The notes: a model not told the origin generated them from the letters alone. A stretch of DNA of 64,000 nt from Photobacterium sp. DA100 (GCF_029223585.1 NZ_CP119423.1:2418001-2482000); one strand, 5' to 3'. Positions 1 through 8,043 are shown, numbered from the stretch's first letter. Made by a program: numbers and translations.

Positions 1-165
1 ACCTACCGGGAAATCGGCGAGTACAGCGGAACAGATACCACAACCGTGATCCGCTACTGTAAGACACTGAAAGAATCGGGAATACTCGAAAGCAACAGCC
101 GCAAGCCACTTCCCGTCAGCCTCCACCAGCTCGCTGATTATCGTAAATCACTATTGGTCAATTAA
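1..165 (+). CDS. C-terminal end of a helix-turn-helix protein (partial)
   Basis: An open frame enters from the left edge and stops at 163-165. The 54 visible residues include a stretch (EIGEYSGTDTTTVIRYCKTL, then KESGILE) that reads like a recognition helix and wing of a winged helix-turn-helix. That suggests a DNA-binding protein whose reading head lies at its C-terminus. The family cannot be named from this fragment. It ends 6 bases before the yidH-like gene, so it may be co-transcribed with it. Confidence 0.5.
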   Translation, partial: TYREIGEYSGTDTTTVIRYCKTLKESGILESNSRKPLPVSLHQLADYRKSLLVN

Positions 166-171
166 CGCATC

Positions 172-543
172 ATGAAATCACTCAGACGTCGACTTCCACG
201 CAAGACTTGGCGCCATGAAGGGCAGGCACCAGATTACCGCTTCTCGCTAGCGAATGAACGGACTTATCTGGCCTGGATACGCACAGCGCTGGCGCTTCTT
301 GCAGGGGCTATCGGTATTGACCAACTGACACCGGATCTTGCCGATCCGCTTGTTAGGATCAGCCTTTCCTCTTTTTTGTGCCTGTGCTCAGGTCTGCTGG
401 CTGTATTTGCCTATCGCCGCTGGGCCCAAAATGAGAAGGCTATGCGGGCTAACCAGCAACTCAAGTATACCGGCTTTCTCAAAATCATTAGCCTTGTGAT
501 GCTGTTCCTTACCTCGGTTGTAATTTTGGTTATCCTGTTATGA
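172..543 (+). CDS. YidH-like DUF202 membrane protein
   Basis: Small inner-membrane protein of 123 residues. The motif FSLANERTYLAWIRTALAL near residues 24-42 is typical of the DUF202/YidH family, whose function is unknown. Three hydrophobic segments follow (about residues 36-52, 60-78 and 103-123). Its stop overlaps the next start as ATGA, so the two genes are translationally coupled. The neighbour belongs to the same family, as in the yidH-yidG pair of enterobacteria. Confidence 0.8.
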   Translation: MKSLRRRLPRKTWRHEGQAPDYRFSLANERTYLAWIRTALALLAGAIGIDQLTPDLADPLVRISLSSFLCLCSGLLAVFAYRRWAQNEKAMRANQQLKYTGFLKIISLVMLFLTSVVILVILL

Positions 544-860
544 ATAGCGATCCCGGCCTGCAGCCTGAACGAACGGCCATGTCTTGGCTAAGGACACAGC
601 TGGTTTTATTCGCTTTGGGGCTGCTCTTTCTCAAAGTAACCGAGCATAGCCATTTCATTGCGTTACCCATTATGGGTTTTATTACGATGCTACTGGCAAT
701 ACTTGCCTCGTTATACAGCCGCTATCGGTTTACCCAAGTATTCGAAAATAACATGACGGTTTCGGCCAATGAGTGTTGGATAAAGCAATCTCTCTCTCTG
801 CTAATTGCACTGCTGGCAATTGGCTACCTTGCCTACCTCTGGGCCCCAAGTTTAAATTAG
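540..860 (+). CDS. YidG-like DUF202 membrane protein
   Basis: 106-residue membrane protein beginning inside the stop codon of the yidH-like gene. It carries the DUF202 signature in the form [20 protein letters not shown] (residues 10-29), followed by two more hydrophobic helices. The family probably works as a pair of small membrane proteins, but no function is established. The sulfatase-maturase-like gene starts 8 bases after its stop, which suggests one operon. Confidence 0.75.
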   Translation: MNSDPGLQPERTAMSWLRTQLVLFALGLLFLKVTEHSHFIALPIMGFITMLLAILASLYSRYRFTQVFENNMTVSANECWIKQSLSLLIALLAIGYLAYLWAPSLN

Positions 861-868
861 GATTATTG

Positions 869-2164
869 ATGCAACCATCTTTTGGCTGCCACGTGATGGC
901 AAAACCTACCGGCTCAGTCTGTAACATCGATTGTGAATACTGCTTCTACCTAGAGAAAGATAAGCTATACCCTGAAAGGCAAAGTGACTGGCGGATGCCT
1001 GACGACACCCTCGACGCTTATATCAAACAGCATATCGAGGCCCAGCCCGGCCATGAGGTTCAAATCACCTGGCAAGGCGGTGAACCTACCCTAATGGGAC
1101 TGGACTTTTTCCAGCAGGCGGTTGAGCTGTGTGACAAATACGCTAACGGCAAACAGATCACCCATGCTTTTCAAACCAACGGCATTTTACTCAACGACAA
1201 GTGGTGCGAGTTTTTCAAACAACATAACTTCTTAATTGGCGTCTCCATTGATGGTCCTGAAGATCTCCACGATCATTATCGCCAAACCAGAAGCGGGAAA
1301 GGCACACACCAAAAAGTCCTTGCTGCTATTGAACTATTGAAAAAGCACCAGGTTGATTTCAACACCCTTACCGTGGTCAATGCACTGAACGTTAAGCATC
1401 CACTGCGGGTGTACCAATTTCTCAAAAGTACCGGTTCAACCTTCCTGCAGTTTATCCCTCTCGTCGAGCGTGATTCAGCCCAGCAAGACAACCCTATCCA
1501 GAACCTTGCCAGCCCCGGCGAGGCTTTTGGCAAAGTTACCAAGTGGTCGGTTGCCCCTGAAGAATATGGCCAGTTCCTGACTACCATTTTTGATTACTGG
1601 GTACGCAACGATATCGGCCGGACCTTTGTCCAAATGTTTGATACCACCCTTGCCAGCTGGCTGGGCCAACCACCCGGTATCTGTATTTTTTCTAAACAAT
1701 GTGGCCATGCCTTTGCCCTGGAAGCCAATGGAGATTTGTACCAATGCGACCATTATGTCTATCCCGAGTACAAACTCGGTAATATCCATGAAACCACCAT
1801 TTCGGAGATGAACCACAGTGAAGAGGCGATCAAGTTCGGCAAGGATAAGTTCGATTCACTGAACGACAAATGCCGTCAATGCCGCTATCTGCCTGCGTGC
1901 CATGGGGGCTGTCCCAAGCACCGGTTTGAACGGGGCCCATCCGGAAAAATCGATCACAGCTACCTATGTGCAGGCTACTTCAAGTACTTCAAGCATGTTG
2001 ATGAAGCCATGTCTATCATGGCCCGGCTATTGCAAAACCACAGGCCGGCCTCTGACATCAAATACTTCTTATCAGAGCAGCCTGCACCATCCAAAATAGT
2101 AGGCAGAAACGACCCTTGCCCTTGCGGAAGCGGTAAAAAATACAAGAAATGCTGTGACAAATAG
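869..2164 (+). CDS. Anaerobic sulfatase-maturating-type radical SAM enzyme with SEC-C tail
   Basis: 431-residue radical SAM/SPASM protein. The iron-sulfur motif CNIDCEYC lies near residues 18-25, followed by the family-typical FYLEK. Later Cys clusters ([13 protein letters not shown] and [18 protein letters not shown]) fit the SPASM auxiliary clusters of enzymes that convert a Cys or Ser of sulfatases to formylglycine. The last 20 residues ([16 protein letters not shown]) are a SEC-C zinc motif, which is not needed for maturase activity. I chose the ATG at 869 because AGGA lies 6 bases upstream; an earlier in-frame ATG at 773 sits inside the yidG-like gene. No sulfatase gene is in this window, so the substrate is unproven. 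Confidence 0.82.
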   Translation: MQPSFGCHVMAKPTGSVCNIDCEYCFYLEKDKLYPERQSDWRMPDDTLDAYIKQHIEAQPGHEVQITWQGGEPTLMGLDFFQQAVELCDKYANGKQITHAFQTNGILLNDKWCEFFKQHNFLIGVSIDGPEDLHDHYRQTRSGKGTHQKVLAAIELLKKHQVDFNTLTVVNALNVKHPLRVYQFLKSTGSTFLQFIPLVERDSAQQDNPIQNLASPGEAFGKVTKWSVAPEEYGQFLTTIFDYWVRNDIGRTFVQMFDTTLASWLGQPPGICIFSKQCGHAFALEANGDLYQCDHYVYPEYKLGNIHETTISEMNHSEEAIKFGKDKFDSLNDKCRQCRYLPACHGGCPKHRFERGPSGKIDHSYLCAGYFKYFKHVDEAMSIMARLLQNHRPASDIKYFLSEQPAPSKIVGRNDPCPCGSGKKYKKCCDK

Positions 2165-2186
2165 CGCCTGAAATGACAGATAAAAA

Positions 2187-2216
2187 AAATCCCGACATAA
2201 GTCGGGATTCTTTTGT
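2187..2216. terminator. Bidirectional Rho-independent terminator
   Basis: The stem ATCCCGAC/GTCGGGAT has a four-base loop. The minus strand carries eight T after the stem, ending the leftward tRNA unit. The plus strand has a weaker TTCTTTTGTTT run that would end the maturase transcript. Confidence 0.85.
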
Positions 2217-2217
2217 T

Positions 2218-2308
2218 TGGAGCGATACACAAGGTTTCTGGTCTTTAGGCTGCTGGTCGTGACTTCAACCTTGGCTTGGTTGCACTCTACCAACTGAACT
2301 CGTGTTAT
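2218..2308 (-). pseudogene. Degenerate tRNA-Gly copy
   Basis: The minus strand of this segment aligns by eye with the intact tRNA-Gly at 2539-2614 over the acceptor end (TGGAGCGATACAC versus TGGAGCGACACAC on the plus strand), the D arm (CTCTACCAACTGA) and the anticodon stem. The T arm is interrupted by about 15 extra bases. The anticodon loop is also changed, from CCTTGGCAAGG to CCTTGGCTTGG. The acceptor stem no longer pairs, so it should not give a working tRNA. It is the last member of the leftward tRNA unit. Confidence 0.65.
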
Positions 2309-2313
2309 ATAGA

Positions 2314-2400
2314 TGGTGCCCCGGGCCGGACTTGAACCGGCACAGCGCGAACGCCGAGGGATTTTAAATCCCTTGTGTCTACCAATTTCACCACCAGGGC
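2314..2400 (-). tRNA. tRNA-Leu (TAA)
   Basis: 87 bases with an encoded CCA. The acceptor stem GCCCTGG pairs with CCGGGGC. The anticodon stem-loop GGGA-TTTAAAA-TCCC gives anticodon TAA. A long variable arm (CTCGGCGTTCGCGCTGTG) identifies a class II leucine tRNA, and the T loop TTCAAGT is present. It lies downstream of tRNA-Gly in the same leftward unit. Confidence 0.95.
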
Positions 2401-2538
2401 ACGCAATGCTTTGCGATGCGTTTCGTAAAGTAAACACCATCTTTTTCTTACCGCTAATCGCCGTAAGATTTTAATCTGGAGAGACGTGGCCGACTAGGTA
2501 CACAAGGTTCCTCGTTGAAGCACATCAATCTTTAAATT

Positions 2539-2614
2539 TGGAGCGACACACGAGGTTCGAACTCGTGACCTCAACCTTGGCAAGGTTGCGCTCTACCAAC
2601 TGAGCTAGTGTCGC
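2539..2614 (-). tRNA. tRNA-Gly (GCC)
   Basis: 76 bases with an encoded CCA. The acceptor stem GCGACAC pairs with GTGTCGC. The D arm AGCTCAGTTGGTAGAGC, an anticodon loop centred on GCC (CCTTGCCAAGG) and the T loop TTCGAAC are all present. It is the first gene of the tRNA unit, 37 bases from the -10 box. Confidence 0.95.
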
Positions 2615-2651
2615 ATTGCTGCTTTAGGGCGTTGCCCTGAAAACGAGATTT

Positions 2652-2679
2652 ACTTTAACGGATTGAGATTTTTCGTCAA
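2652..2679 (-). promoter_or_regulatory. Promoter of the Gly-Leu tRNA unit
   Basis: On the minus strand TTGACG and TAAAGT are separated by 16 bases, just upstream of tRNA-Gly. This is a sigma-70-type promoter read from sequence only. Confidence 0.6.
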
Positions 2680-2879
2680 CATTAAATTTTAACTTTACGA
2701 ATCAATTGATTAAAAAGCAGCCCACCTTGTAGGTATCACGCACAATCAGCATCGGATTTGCACAACACACGGCCACTACAAACATAGGAATGGTCACAAA
2801 ACGCTAGACGCTGAAACTTGGCTAACGTAAGGTGTTGCCATGAAGATATACAGCTAAATCAATAACAAAGGGAATTTTC

Positions 2880-3887
2880 ATGAAATTGAGTGTACCAGAT
2901 AATTACCGCCCCTTACTGGGACTACGAGATACGGAAGTCGCAATCAAAAAGCTAAAAGACTATTTCGAAGATGCTTTAGCTTATGAGCTGTACCTGACTC
3001 GAGTTTCAGCCCCGCTTTTCGTTAAGCCGGAAACCGGCTTAAATGACAACCTTAATGGCACCGAACGTCCGGTGGATTTTGATTTGTTGGACGACAATAA
3101 CGCCCGGGTTGAAGTCGTGCATTCGCTTGCAAAATGGAAGCGTATGGCCCTGGGTCGTTATGGTTTCCAAAAGGACGAAGGTCTATACACAGACATGAAC
3201 GCCATCCGCCGCGACGAAGAGCTGGACAATATCCACTCAATTTACGTCGATCAGTGGGACTGGGAGAAAGTTCTCGATAAGTCGATGCGTCATGAAACCT
3301 ACCTTCATACCACGGTCGAAAAAATCTACAACGCCTTCCTCAAGACAGAAAATTACATCTATCAAGAATATCCTGTCTTGGAAAAGCGTCTTCCACCCCA
3401 AGTGACATTTGTTACCTCGGAAGAATTACTGGAAAAATACCCGAGCTTGACGCCAAAAGAACGCGAAAATGCAATCTGCGAAAAGCATGGCGCGGTTTTT
3501 ATTCGAAATATCGGCCATGCCCTATCAGATGGCGAGAGGCATGATGGCCGAGCTCCCGATTACGATGACTGGAACCTTAACGGTGACCTGCTATTCTGGA
3601 ACCCAATTCTAGGCAATGCACTGGAACTTTCATCTATGGGTATCCGCGTTTGTGAAAATAGTCTGACCGAGCAGCTAGCCATTGCCGGCTGTGAGGATCG
3701 CGCTTCACTGCCTTTCCATAGCATGGTACTGGATAAATCATTGCCTTATACCATAGGGGGTGGTATAGGACAGTCGCGTATTTGCATGTTTTTCTTGCAA
3801 AAAGCACACATCGGCGAAGTGCAGTCTTCTATCTGGCCTGATGAGATGATTGAAGAGTGTGAAGCCAGCAACATTCTTCTTCTGTAG
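2880..3887 (+). CDS. asnA: Aspartate-ammonia ligase (asparagine synthetase A)
   Basis: 335-residue cytosolic enzyme that makes asparagine from aspartate, ammonia and ATP. Length and sequence match the AsnA family (about 330 residues), a class II aminoacyl-tRNA-synthetase-like fold. Recognisable blocks are VEVVHSLAKWKRMALGRYGF near residues 78-97, DMNAIRRDEELDN near 105-117, and the C-terminal GGGIGQSRICMFFLQKAHIGE. An AAGGGAA ribosome site precedes the ATG. It is flanked by the tRNA unit and a shared terminator, so it is probably monocistronic. Confidence 0.95.
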   Translation: MKLSVPDNYRPLLGLRDTEVAIKKLKDYFEDALAYELYLTRVSAPLFVKPETGLNDNLNGTERPVDFDLLDDNNARVEVVHSLAKWKRMALGRYGFQKDEGLYTDMNAIRRDEELDNIHSIYVDQWDWEKVLDKSMRHETYLHTTVEKIYNAFLKTENYIYQEYPVLEKRLPPQVTFVTSEELLEKYPSLTPKERENAICEKHGAVFIRNIGHALSDGERHDGRAPDYDDWNLNGDLLFWNPILGNALELSSMGIRVCENSLTEQLAIAGCEDRASLPFHSMVLDKSLPYTIGGGIGQSRICMFFLQKAHIGEVQSSIWPDEMIEECEASNILLL

Positions 3888-3916
3888 TCTCACTCTTAAG
3901 AGGCCCATCCAATAGA

Positions 3917-3946
3917 AAAGGCCCCGGCAGCAATACCGGGGCCTCA
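3917..3946. terminator. Stem-loop between convergent asnA and arsJ
   Basis: A nine-base stem, AGGCCCCGG/CCGGGGCCT, with an eight-base loop sits between the two converging genes. The T run is poor on both strands, but the position suits a shared terminator. Confidence 0.65.
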
Positions 3947-3967
3947 CAGATGGAGCGACTCACAAAC

Positions 3968-5197
3968 TTATACTGTATTGATTCCTGGATGGGCCGGCAA
4001 GCGGATTGAGATAATTGTTGTCGCCACCAAGAAGGCCACCGACACCCACAAGCACGCCGCCAAGCCTGCAAACTGATAAACCAAACCAGACAGTACGGTA
4101 CCAATCAAGCGACCCATCGCATTGGCCATGTAGTAAAAGCCAACATCCAACGAGACACCGTCATCTTTGGCGTAGCTGACTATCAAGTATGAATGCAGCG
4201 AGGAGTTAACGGCAAATACCGCACCGAATACCAACAATCCCGCCACAATGGTCAGCTCAGGCTGCCAGTTGAACTGCACTCCGAGGGCAACAAGCATGGT
4301 GATGATACTGAGCAGACCCGCCCACCCCATCGCAGCCCGGCCATCTGGCACTGTTCCTTTGGCCTTACCGGTAATTTTCGGTGCGAGCCCCTGAACAAAG
4401 CCGTAGGCAATCACCCACAGGGCCAGAAAGCCACCGACCATGGTGTGGTCCCAGTCAAACACCTGACTAAGGTAGATTGGCAACGCAACCACAAACCAGA
4501 CATCCCTTGCGCCGAACAGGAACATACGGGCGGCGGACAAAATGTTGATACTCGAGCTCTTAGAGAAGATTTGCTTGAACTTAATTTTGTTCTTCGCCTT
4601 GCCCATGTCTTTTTCCAGCAATGCAAGACTCAGAGTCAAAACCATTGCCAGCAGTGCCGCCATGGCCAACACAGCGCCTTTAAAACCGACCACCGCCAAC
4701 AGCAAACCGCCAATGAAAAAGCCCGCACCTTTGAGGGCATTCTTGGAGCCGGTAAGAATAGCGATCCACTTGTATAGCGCTCCCTGCTGTTCACCGGGAA
4801 CCAGGGTTTTGATGGCACTCTTGGCACTCATCTTGTTAAGATCTTTCGCGATCCCTGACAAGGCCTGAGCCAGCATGACCCAAGGTACAGTCAGATACGC
4901 GGACGGCACCGCAAGCATGAGCAGCGCACCAACCTGCATCGCCAAACCAATGTTCATGGTGCGATTCAAACCCAGCTTGGCCCCCAGCCAACCACCTATC
5001 AAGTTGGTGACTACGCCGAAAAATTCGTAGAACAAGAAGAGCGAGGCGATCTGCAGCGAGGTGTAACCCAACTGGTGGAAATGTAAGACGACCAACATAC
5101 GCAATGCGCCGTCGGTAATAGTGAAGTTCCAGTAATTGAATGTCACCAGCATGTACTGACGAACATCTTTGGAGAGCTTGGCAATAGCCGAAATCAT
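3968..5197 (-). CDS. arsJ: ArsJ-type organoarsenical exporter (MFS)
   Basis: About 409-residue major facilitator with some 12 hydrophobic segments. The N-terminal pattern DVRQYMLVTFNYWNFTITDG followed by ALRMLVVLHFHQLGY is characteristic of ArsJ. Members export 1-arseno-3-phosphoglycerate, the unstable product made when GAPDH uses arsenate in place of phosphate. The GAPDH gene lies immediately upstream on the same strand, which is the diagnostic context. I prefer the ATG at 5197 (GAGTGAG upstream); a GTG four codons earlier is possible. Specificity for the arseno-compound is inferred from family and neighbour. Confidence 0.88.
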   Translation of the reverse strand: MISAIAKLSKDVRQYMLVTFNYWNFTITDGALRMLVVLHFHQLGYTSLQIASLFLFYEFFGVVTNLIGGWLGAKLGLNRTMNIGLAMQVGALLMLAVPSAYLTVPWVMLAQALSGIAKDLNKMSAKSAIKTLVPGEQQGALYKWIAILTGSKNALKGAGFFIGGLLLAVVGFKGAVLAMAALLAMVLTLSLALLEKDMGKAKNKIKFKQIFSKSSSINILSAARMFLFGARDVWFVVALPIYLSQVFDWDHTMVGGFLALWVIAYGFVQGLAPKITGKAKGTVPDGRAAMGWAGLLSIITMLVALGVQFNWQPELTIVAGLLVFGAVFAVNSSLHSYLIVSYAKDDGVSLDVGFYYMANAMGRLIGTVLSGLVYQFAGLAACLWVSVAFLVATTIISIRLPAHPGINTV

Positions 5198-5246
5198 GCA
5201 ATAACTCACTCTACTGTTTGTTGCTGTTTACCACTATTAATAACGA

Positions 5247-5273
5247 GACCAGCCCCAATATCAGGGGCTGGTC
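5247..5273 (-). other. Intercistronic stem-loop between GAPDH and arsJ
   Basis: A ten-base perfect stem, GACCAGCCCC/GGGGCTGGTC, with a seven-base loop lies in the 92-bp gap. No T run follows on the minus strand, so it looks more like an mRNA-stabilising or partial termination hairpin than a full stop. Confidence 0.5.
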
Positions 5274-5289
5274 ATTGGTACAGCGTTAC

Positions 5290-6291
5290 TTACACCAGGC
5301 CAACCTTGCGGATCAGCTCGGAAGTACGTGTTGCGTAACCCATTTCGTTGTCGTACCAAGCATACACTTTTACCATGCGGTCGTTCACAACCATGGTTGA
5401 TAGGGCATCAACGATTGTTGAACGCTGGTCGCCTTTATAGTCGATAGATACCAGAGGGCGATCTTCGTAACCCAGAATACCTGCAAGCTCGTTTTCAGAC
5501 GCTTCTTTCAATGCAGCGTTAACTTCTTCAGCAGTCACGTCGCGGCTTAGATCGAAGATGATGTCTGTCAGTGAAGCATTGGCTAGAGGCACGCGAACCG
5601 CATGGCCGTTAATCTTGCCTTCAAGCTCAGGGAAGATATCAATGATTGCTTTCGCAGAACCTGTTGTGGTTGGGATAAGGCTCATACCACACGCACGGGC
5701 ACGGCGAAGATCTTTGTGCGGCGCATCAAGGATAGTTTGGGTGTTTGTCAGATCGTGAATCGTCGTAAATGACGACTGCTCAATACCAAATTTCTCGTGA
5801 ATAACCTTAACAACAGGGGCAATACAGTTAGTGGTACAAGAAGCCGCTGTAACAATCTGGTGCTTATCAGCATCAAACAGGTAGTCGTTCACACCGACGA
5901 CCACGTTCAGTACGCTGTCATCTTTAACCGGCGCTGAAACCACAACACGCTTAACGCCCTGTGCTAGGTACTTATTCAGGTGCTCCATTTCACGGTGAAC
6001 ACCGGTTGCTTCCAGAACGACATCACAACCAGACCAGTCTACCGCATCGATATCGCGCTCTTGCGTACAACGGATCACAGAATCACCAATCTGCATTGAT
6101 TGGCCATCAGAAGTGACAGCATGATGCCAGCGGCCTTGTACTGAATCGAACTCCATCAAGTGAGCTAATGTTTTGGCATCACCTGCCACATCATTGATCT
6201 GGACAAACTCCACTTCTTCCCAATCAAACGCAGCACGCATCGCCAAACGACCAATACGACCAAAACCGTTAATGCCTACTTTGATAGCCAT
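5290..6291 (-). CDS. ArsJ-associated glyceraldehyde-3-phosphate dehydrogenase
   Basis: 333-residue GAPDH. The Rossmann motif INGFGRIGR lies at residues 7-15, and the catalytic site SCTTNC at 151-156 makes Cys152 the nucleophile. In ars clusters this paralogue oxidises glyceraldehyde 3-phosphate with arsenate to give 1-arseno-3-phosphoglycerate for export by ArsJ. Length and motifs are complete. A good ribosome site (AAGGAAAG) lies six bases before the ATG. Sequence alone cannot exclude a housekeeping role, but the location next to arsJ and an arsR-type regulator favours arsenate detoxification. Confidence 0.9.
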   Translation of the reverse strand: MAIKVGINGFGRIGRLAMRAAFDWEEVEFVQINDVAGDAKTLAHLMEFDSVQGRWHHAVTSDGQSMQIGDSVIRCTQERDIDAVDWSGCDVVLEATGVHREMEHLNKYLAQGVKRVVVSAPVKDDSVLNVVVGVNDYLFDADKHQIVTAASCTTNCIAPVVKVIHEKFGIEQSSFTTIHDLTNTQTILDAPHKDLRRARACGMSLIPTTTGSAKAIIDIFPELEGKINGHAVRVPLANASLTDIIFDLSRDVTAEEVNAALKEASENELAGILGYEDRPLVSIDYKGDQRSTIVDALSTMVVNDRMVKVYAWYDNEMGYATRTSELIRKVGLV

Positions 6292-6322
6292 AATCTACTT
6301 TCCTTAAACCGTTAACTTTAAC

Positions 6323-6338
6323 ATATGATTTGTCATAT
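6323..6338. promoter_or_regulatory. Palindrome upstream of the GAPDH-arsJ unit, possible ArsR operator
   Basis: A perfect inverted repeat, ATATGA-TTTG-TCATAT, lies 32 bases before the GAPDH start, where a repressor would cover the promoter. ArsR-family operators are often AT-rich repeats containing CATATG-like half sites. Assignment to the nearby regulator is inference. Confidence 0.45.
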
Positions 6339-6589
6339 ATATGGTATGCCGCATATACTAGCCAGATCCGAACCGCTTTTCCAGATCTTTTTTCAAATAA
6401 TTACCACTGTCATTGCCAAGGTGACGTTAGGTATGGAGATACCTGTGCCACCTGCACAACACGAGGGTTCACAAAGCAAATTATAGTTAGGCTGCTGCCT
6501 GACTATTGCCCGAAGACTTCTAGGTGATAGCCAGGTGGTAACAAGAAAAGACGGCCCGAAATGACAACATCAAAGAGATAAACGACAAA
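6339..6589. other. Gap between the two ars transcription units
   Basis: About 250 bases with no convincing gene. Short open frames here lack ribosome sites. The stretch separates the phosphatase terminator from the GAPDH promoter, so the ars genes form two units on the same strand. Confidence 0.4.
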
Positions 6590-6619
6590 TACAAAAATGC
6601 CCTGCAAAGGCAGGGCATT
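6590..6619 (-). terminator. Terminator of the arsR-phosphatase unit
   Basis: A ten-base perfect stem, AATGCCCTGC/GCAGGGCATT, with an AAAG loop is followed on the minus strand by a T-rich run. It lies 31 bases past the phosphatase stop. Confidence 0.85.
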
Positions 6620-6650
6620 CAATGAGTAAGGAAAGCCTGACGGCTATGGC

Positions 6651-7145
6651 TTACTTATACTGCTGGATGTAGTCAATATGCGGCTGGCGCTGGAAGGCAC
6701 CCGGACGAAGCGCTTGGATCTTCTCGATCGTTGAGTTCAGTTCCGCACCGCGAGAAAGCATAATGCGTGCTGCAATCAAACCGGTACGGCCTGAGCCGCC
6801 CATGCAGTGGACAGCAATCGCATCGCCGTTATCCAACATGGCCTGAGCCGCCTTGTTAGCTTCAGGAAAATTAGCCTCAAACTGAGGACCCGGTGCACAG
6901 TCATCTTCGATAGGAAGGTGGAACCAACGCATACCTAGGTTACGGCACTGTTCTGCCAATGCTTCTAAACCGCCTTCAGGCAGATCTTCAGGCTCAAGGG
7001 CTGTCAGTACTGCTGTTGCGCCAGCTTCTTTTAATTGCACCAGAGAATCATACAAAGAAACGTCCTTAGTGCCAGGACACGGCGTCAGCAACAATGTGCC
7101 ACTATCTTCTAAAGGCAAAGTCCAGAACGGATGTGTGTTTGACAT
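6651..7145 (-). CDS. Dual-specificity-type protein phosphatase in the ars cluster
   Basis: 164-residue Cys-based phosphatase. The P-loop HCMGGSGR lies at residues 113-120, with Cys114 as nucleophile and Arg120 binding phosphate, and acidic residues near 80-82 are candidates for the general acid. It sits 74 bases downstream of the arsenate-reductase/ArsR fusion and before its own terminator. An AGGTG ribosome site precedes the ATG. The enzyme class is clear; its role in arsenic handling is not established. It could act on a phosphorylated or arsenylated metabolite or on a protein. Confidence 0.8.
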   Translation of the reverse strand: MSNTHPFWTLPLEDSGTLLLTPCPGTKDVSLYDSLVQLKEAGATAVLTALEPEDLPEGGLEALAEQCRNLGMRWFHLPIEDDCAPGPQFEANFPEANKAAQAMLDNGDAIAVHCMGGSGRTGLIAARIMLSRGAELNSTIEKIQALRPGAFQRQPHIDYIQQYK

Positions 7146-7219
7146 ATTTGCACCTATAAATAAGTAAATGAAATTTTAATACCCGGCGGGAGTACCGAGC
7201 GTTTTATAATCGTAAAAAA

Positions 7220-7981
7220 CTAGTTCAGTTTACTGAAGCCCGGCCTTTTGCGCTCTTGGCGCAGGCTAAGCTTTAGCTTCTCGTCATTGATCATACTAGG
7301 ATTGCCGTTTCTCACCGTGGCTAGTACATGGCGAATCCAAACCGGCAGTTGCTTGGCCAGGTGATAAAAAATCCATTGCCCTTCACGCTGGGTTTCCAAC
7401 ACACCGCCGTCACGAAGCAAGGCTAGATGGCGAGACACTTTCGGCTGGCTAACACCCAGCACATCAACCAGATCACCAACAGTTAGTGCTTGCTCATCTT
7501 CTATCAACATCAAGATACGAAGACGAAGCGGATCGCACAGAATCTTAAAAAACTCGACGGGACCAATCACCGAATCATGCTCTTCCCCATTGAGCATCAA
7601 ATACAATGCAATCCTACTTTCCAAGCCGTCTAAGGTGTCACGAAAAGGTTGGTCACCACTCTGGGGCTTGGGATCTTTAAAGTCCCAATGCAGAAGCGCG
7701 TCTGAATCAGGGAACAAGGCACATTCATTACTGGCCTTGTCACACAAGGTGATCACGGTATCAAAATGCTGCCCTTCGAGTTCCGCAGCCGAGCAACTCT
7801 TCAAGTTATCGCTGTTGATGCCGCGTTCGGCCAATACACGGTAAACACGAGGATCCACTTCCTCTGGTGCCATCCCTGCACTAACAACTTGGTAATGCTC
7901 ACCCGCCATATGCCGCATTGCAGCTTCAGCTAACTGAGAGCGGGCTGAGTTTCCGGTACATAAAAATAGGATTCGTTTCAT
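7220..7981 (-). CDS. arsR: Fused thioredoxin-type arsenate reductase and ArsR-family regulator
   Basis: 253 residues, two domains. Residues 1-132 are a low-molecular-weight phosphatase/ArsC fold: the P-loop CTGNSARS starts at Cys8, and Cys80 and Cys87 follow in TLCDKASNEC. The spacing 8/80/87 matches the three redox cysteines (10/82/89) of thioredoxin-coupled arsenate reductases. Residues 142-225 are an ArsR winged helix with recognition helix SQPKVSRHLALLRDGG. The usual arsenite-binding ELCVCDL helix is here ALTVGDL, without cysteines. The ATG at 7981 is chosen because the longer frame would start at 8017, inside the promoter and upstream of any likely transcript start. It probably represses its own unit and perhaps GAPDH-arsJ. 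Confidence 0.88.
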   Translation of the reverse strand: MKRILFLCTGNSARSQLAEAAMRHMAGEHYQVVSAGMAPEEVDPRVYRVLAERGINSDNLKSCSAAELEGQHFDTVITLCDKASNECALFPDSDALLHWDFKDPKPQSGDQPFRDTLDGLESRIALYLMLNGEEHDSVIGPVEFFKILCDPLRLRILMLIEDEQALTVGDLVDVLGVSQPKVSRHLALLRDGGVLETQREGQWIFYHLAKQLPVWIRHVLATVRNGNPSMINDEKLKLSLRQERKRPGFSKLN

Positions 7982-8004
7982 GTGACTTGCGCAGCAAATA
8001 ATAC

Positions 8005-8043
8005 ATATGGAAAGCATTATATATGCTTTCCATTATATGTAAA
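8005..8043 (-). promoter_or_regulatory. arsR promoter overlapped by a 23-bp palindrome
   Basis: On the minus strand TTTACA (8038-8043) and TATAAT (8016-8021) are 16 bases apart. The -10 box lies in the centre of the inverted repeat GGAAAGCAT-N5-ATGCTTTCC (8009-8031). A repressor bound there would block polymerase, so this is a strong candidate for the autoregulatory ArsR operator. Confidence 0.7.

Noticed and set aside
773..868. Longer N-terminus for the sulfatase-maturase-like protein
   Set aside because: The extra 32 codons lie inside the yidG-like gene and have no ribosome site; AGGA before 869 marks the start.
6330..6527. 65-codon frame upstream of GAPDH
   Set aside because: No ribosome site, no recognisable protein features, and it overlaps the presumed promoter.
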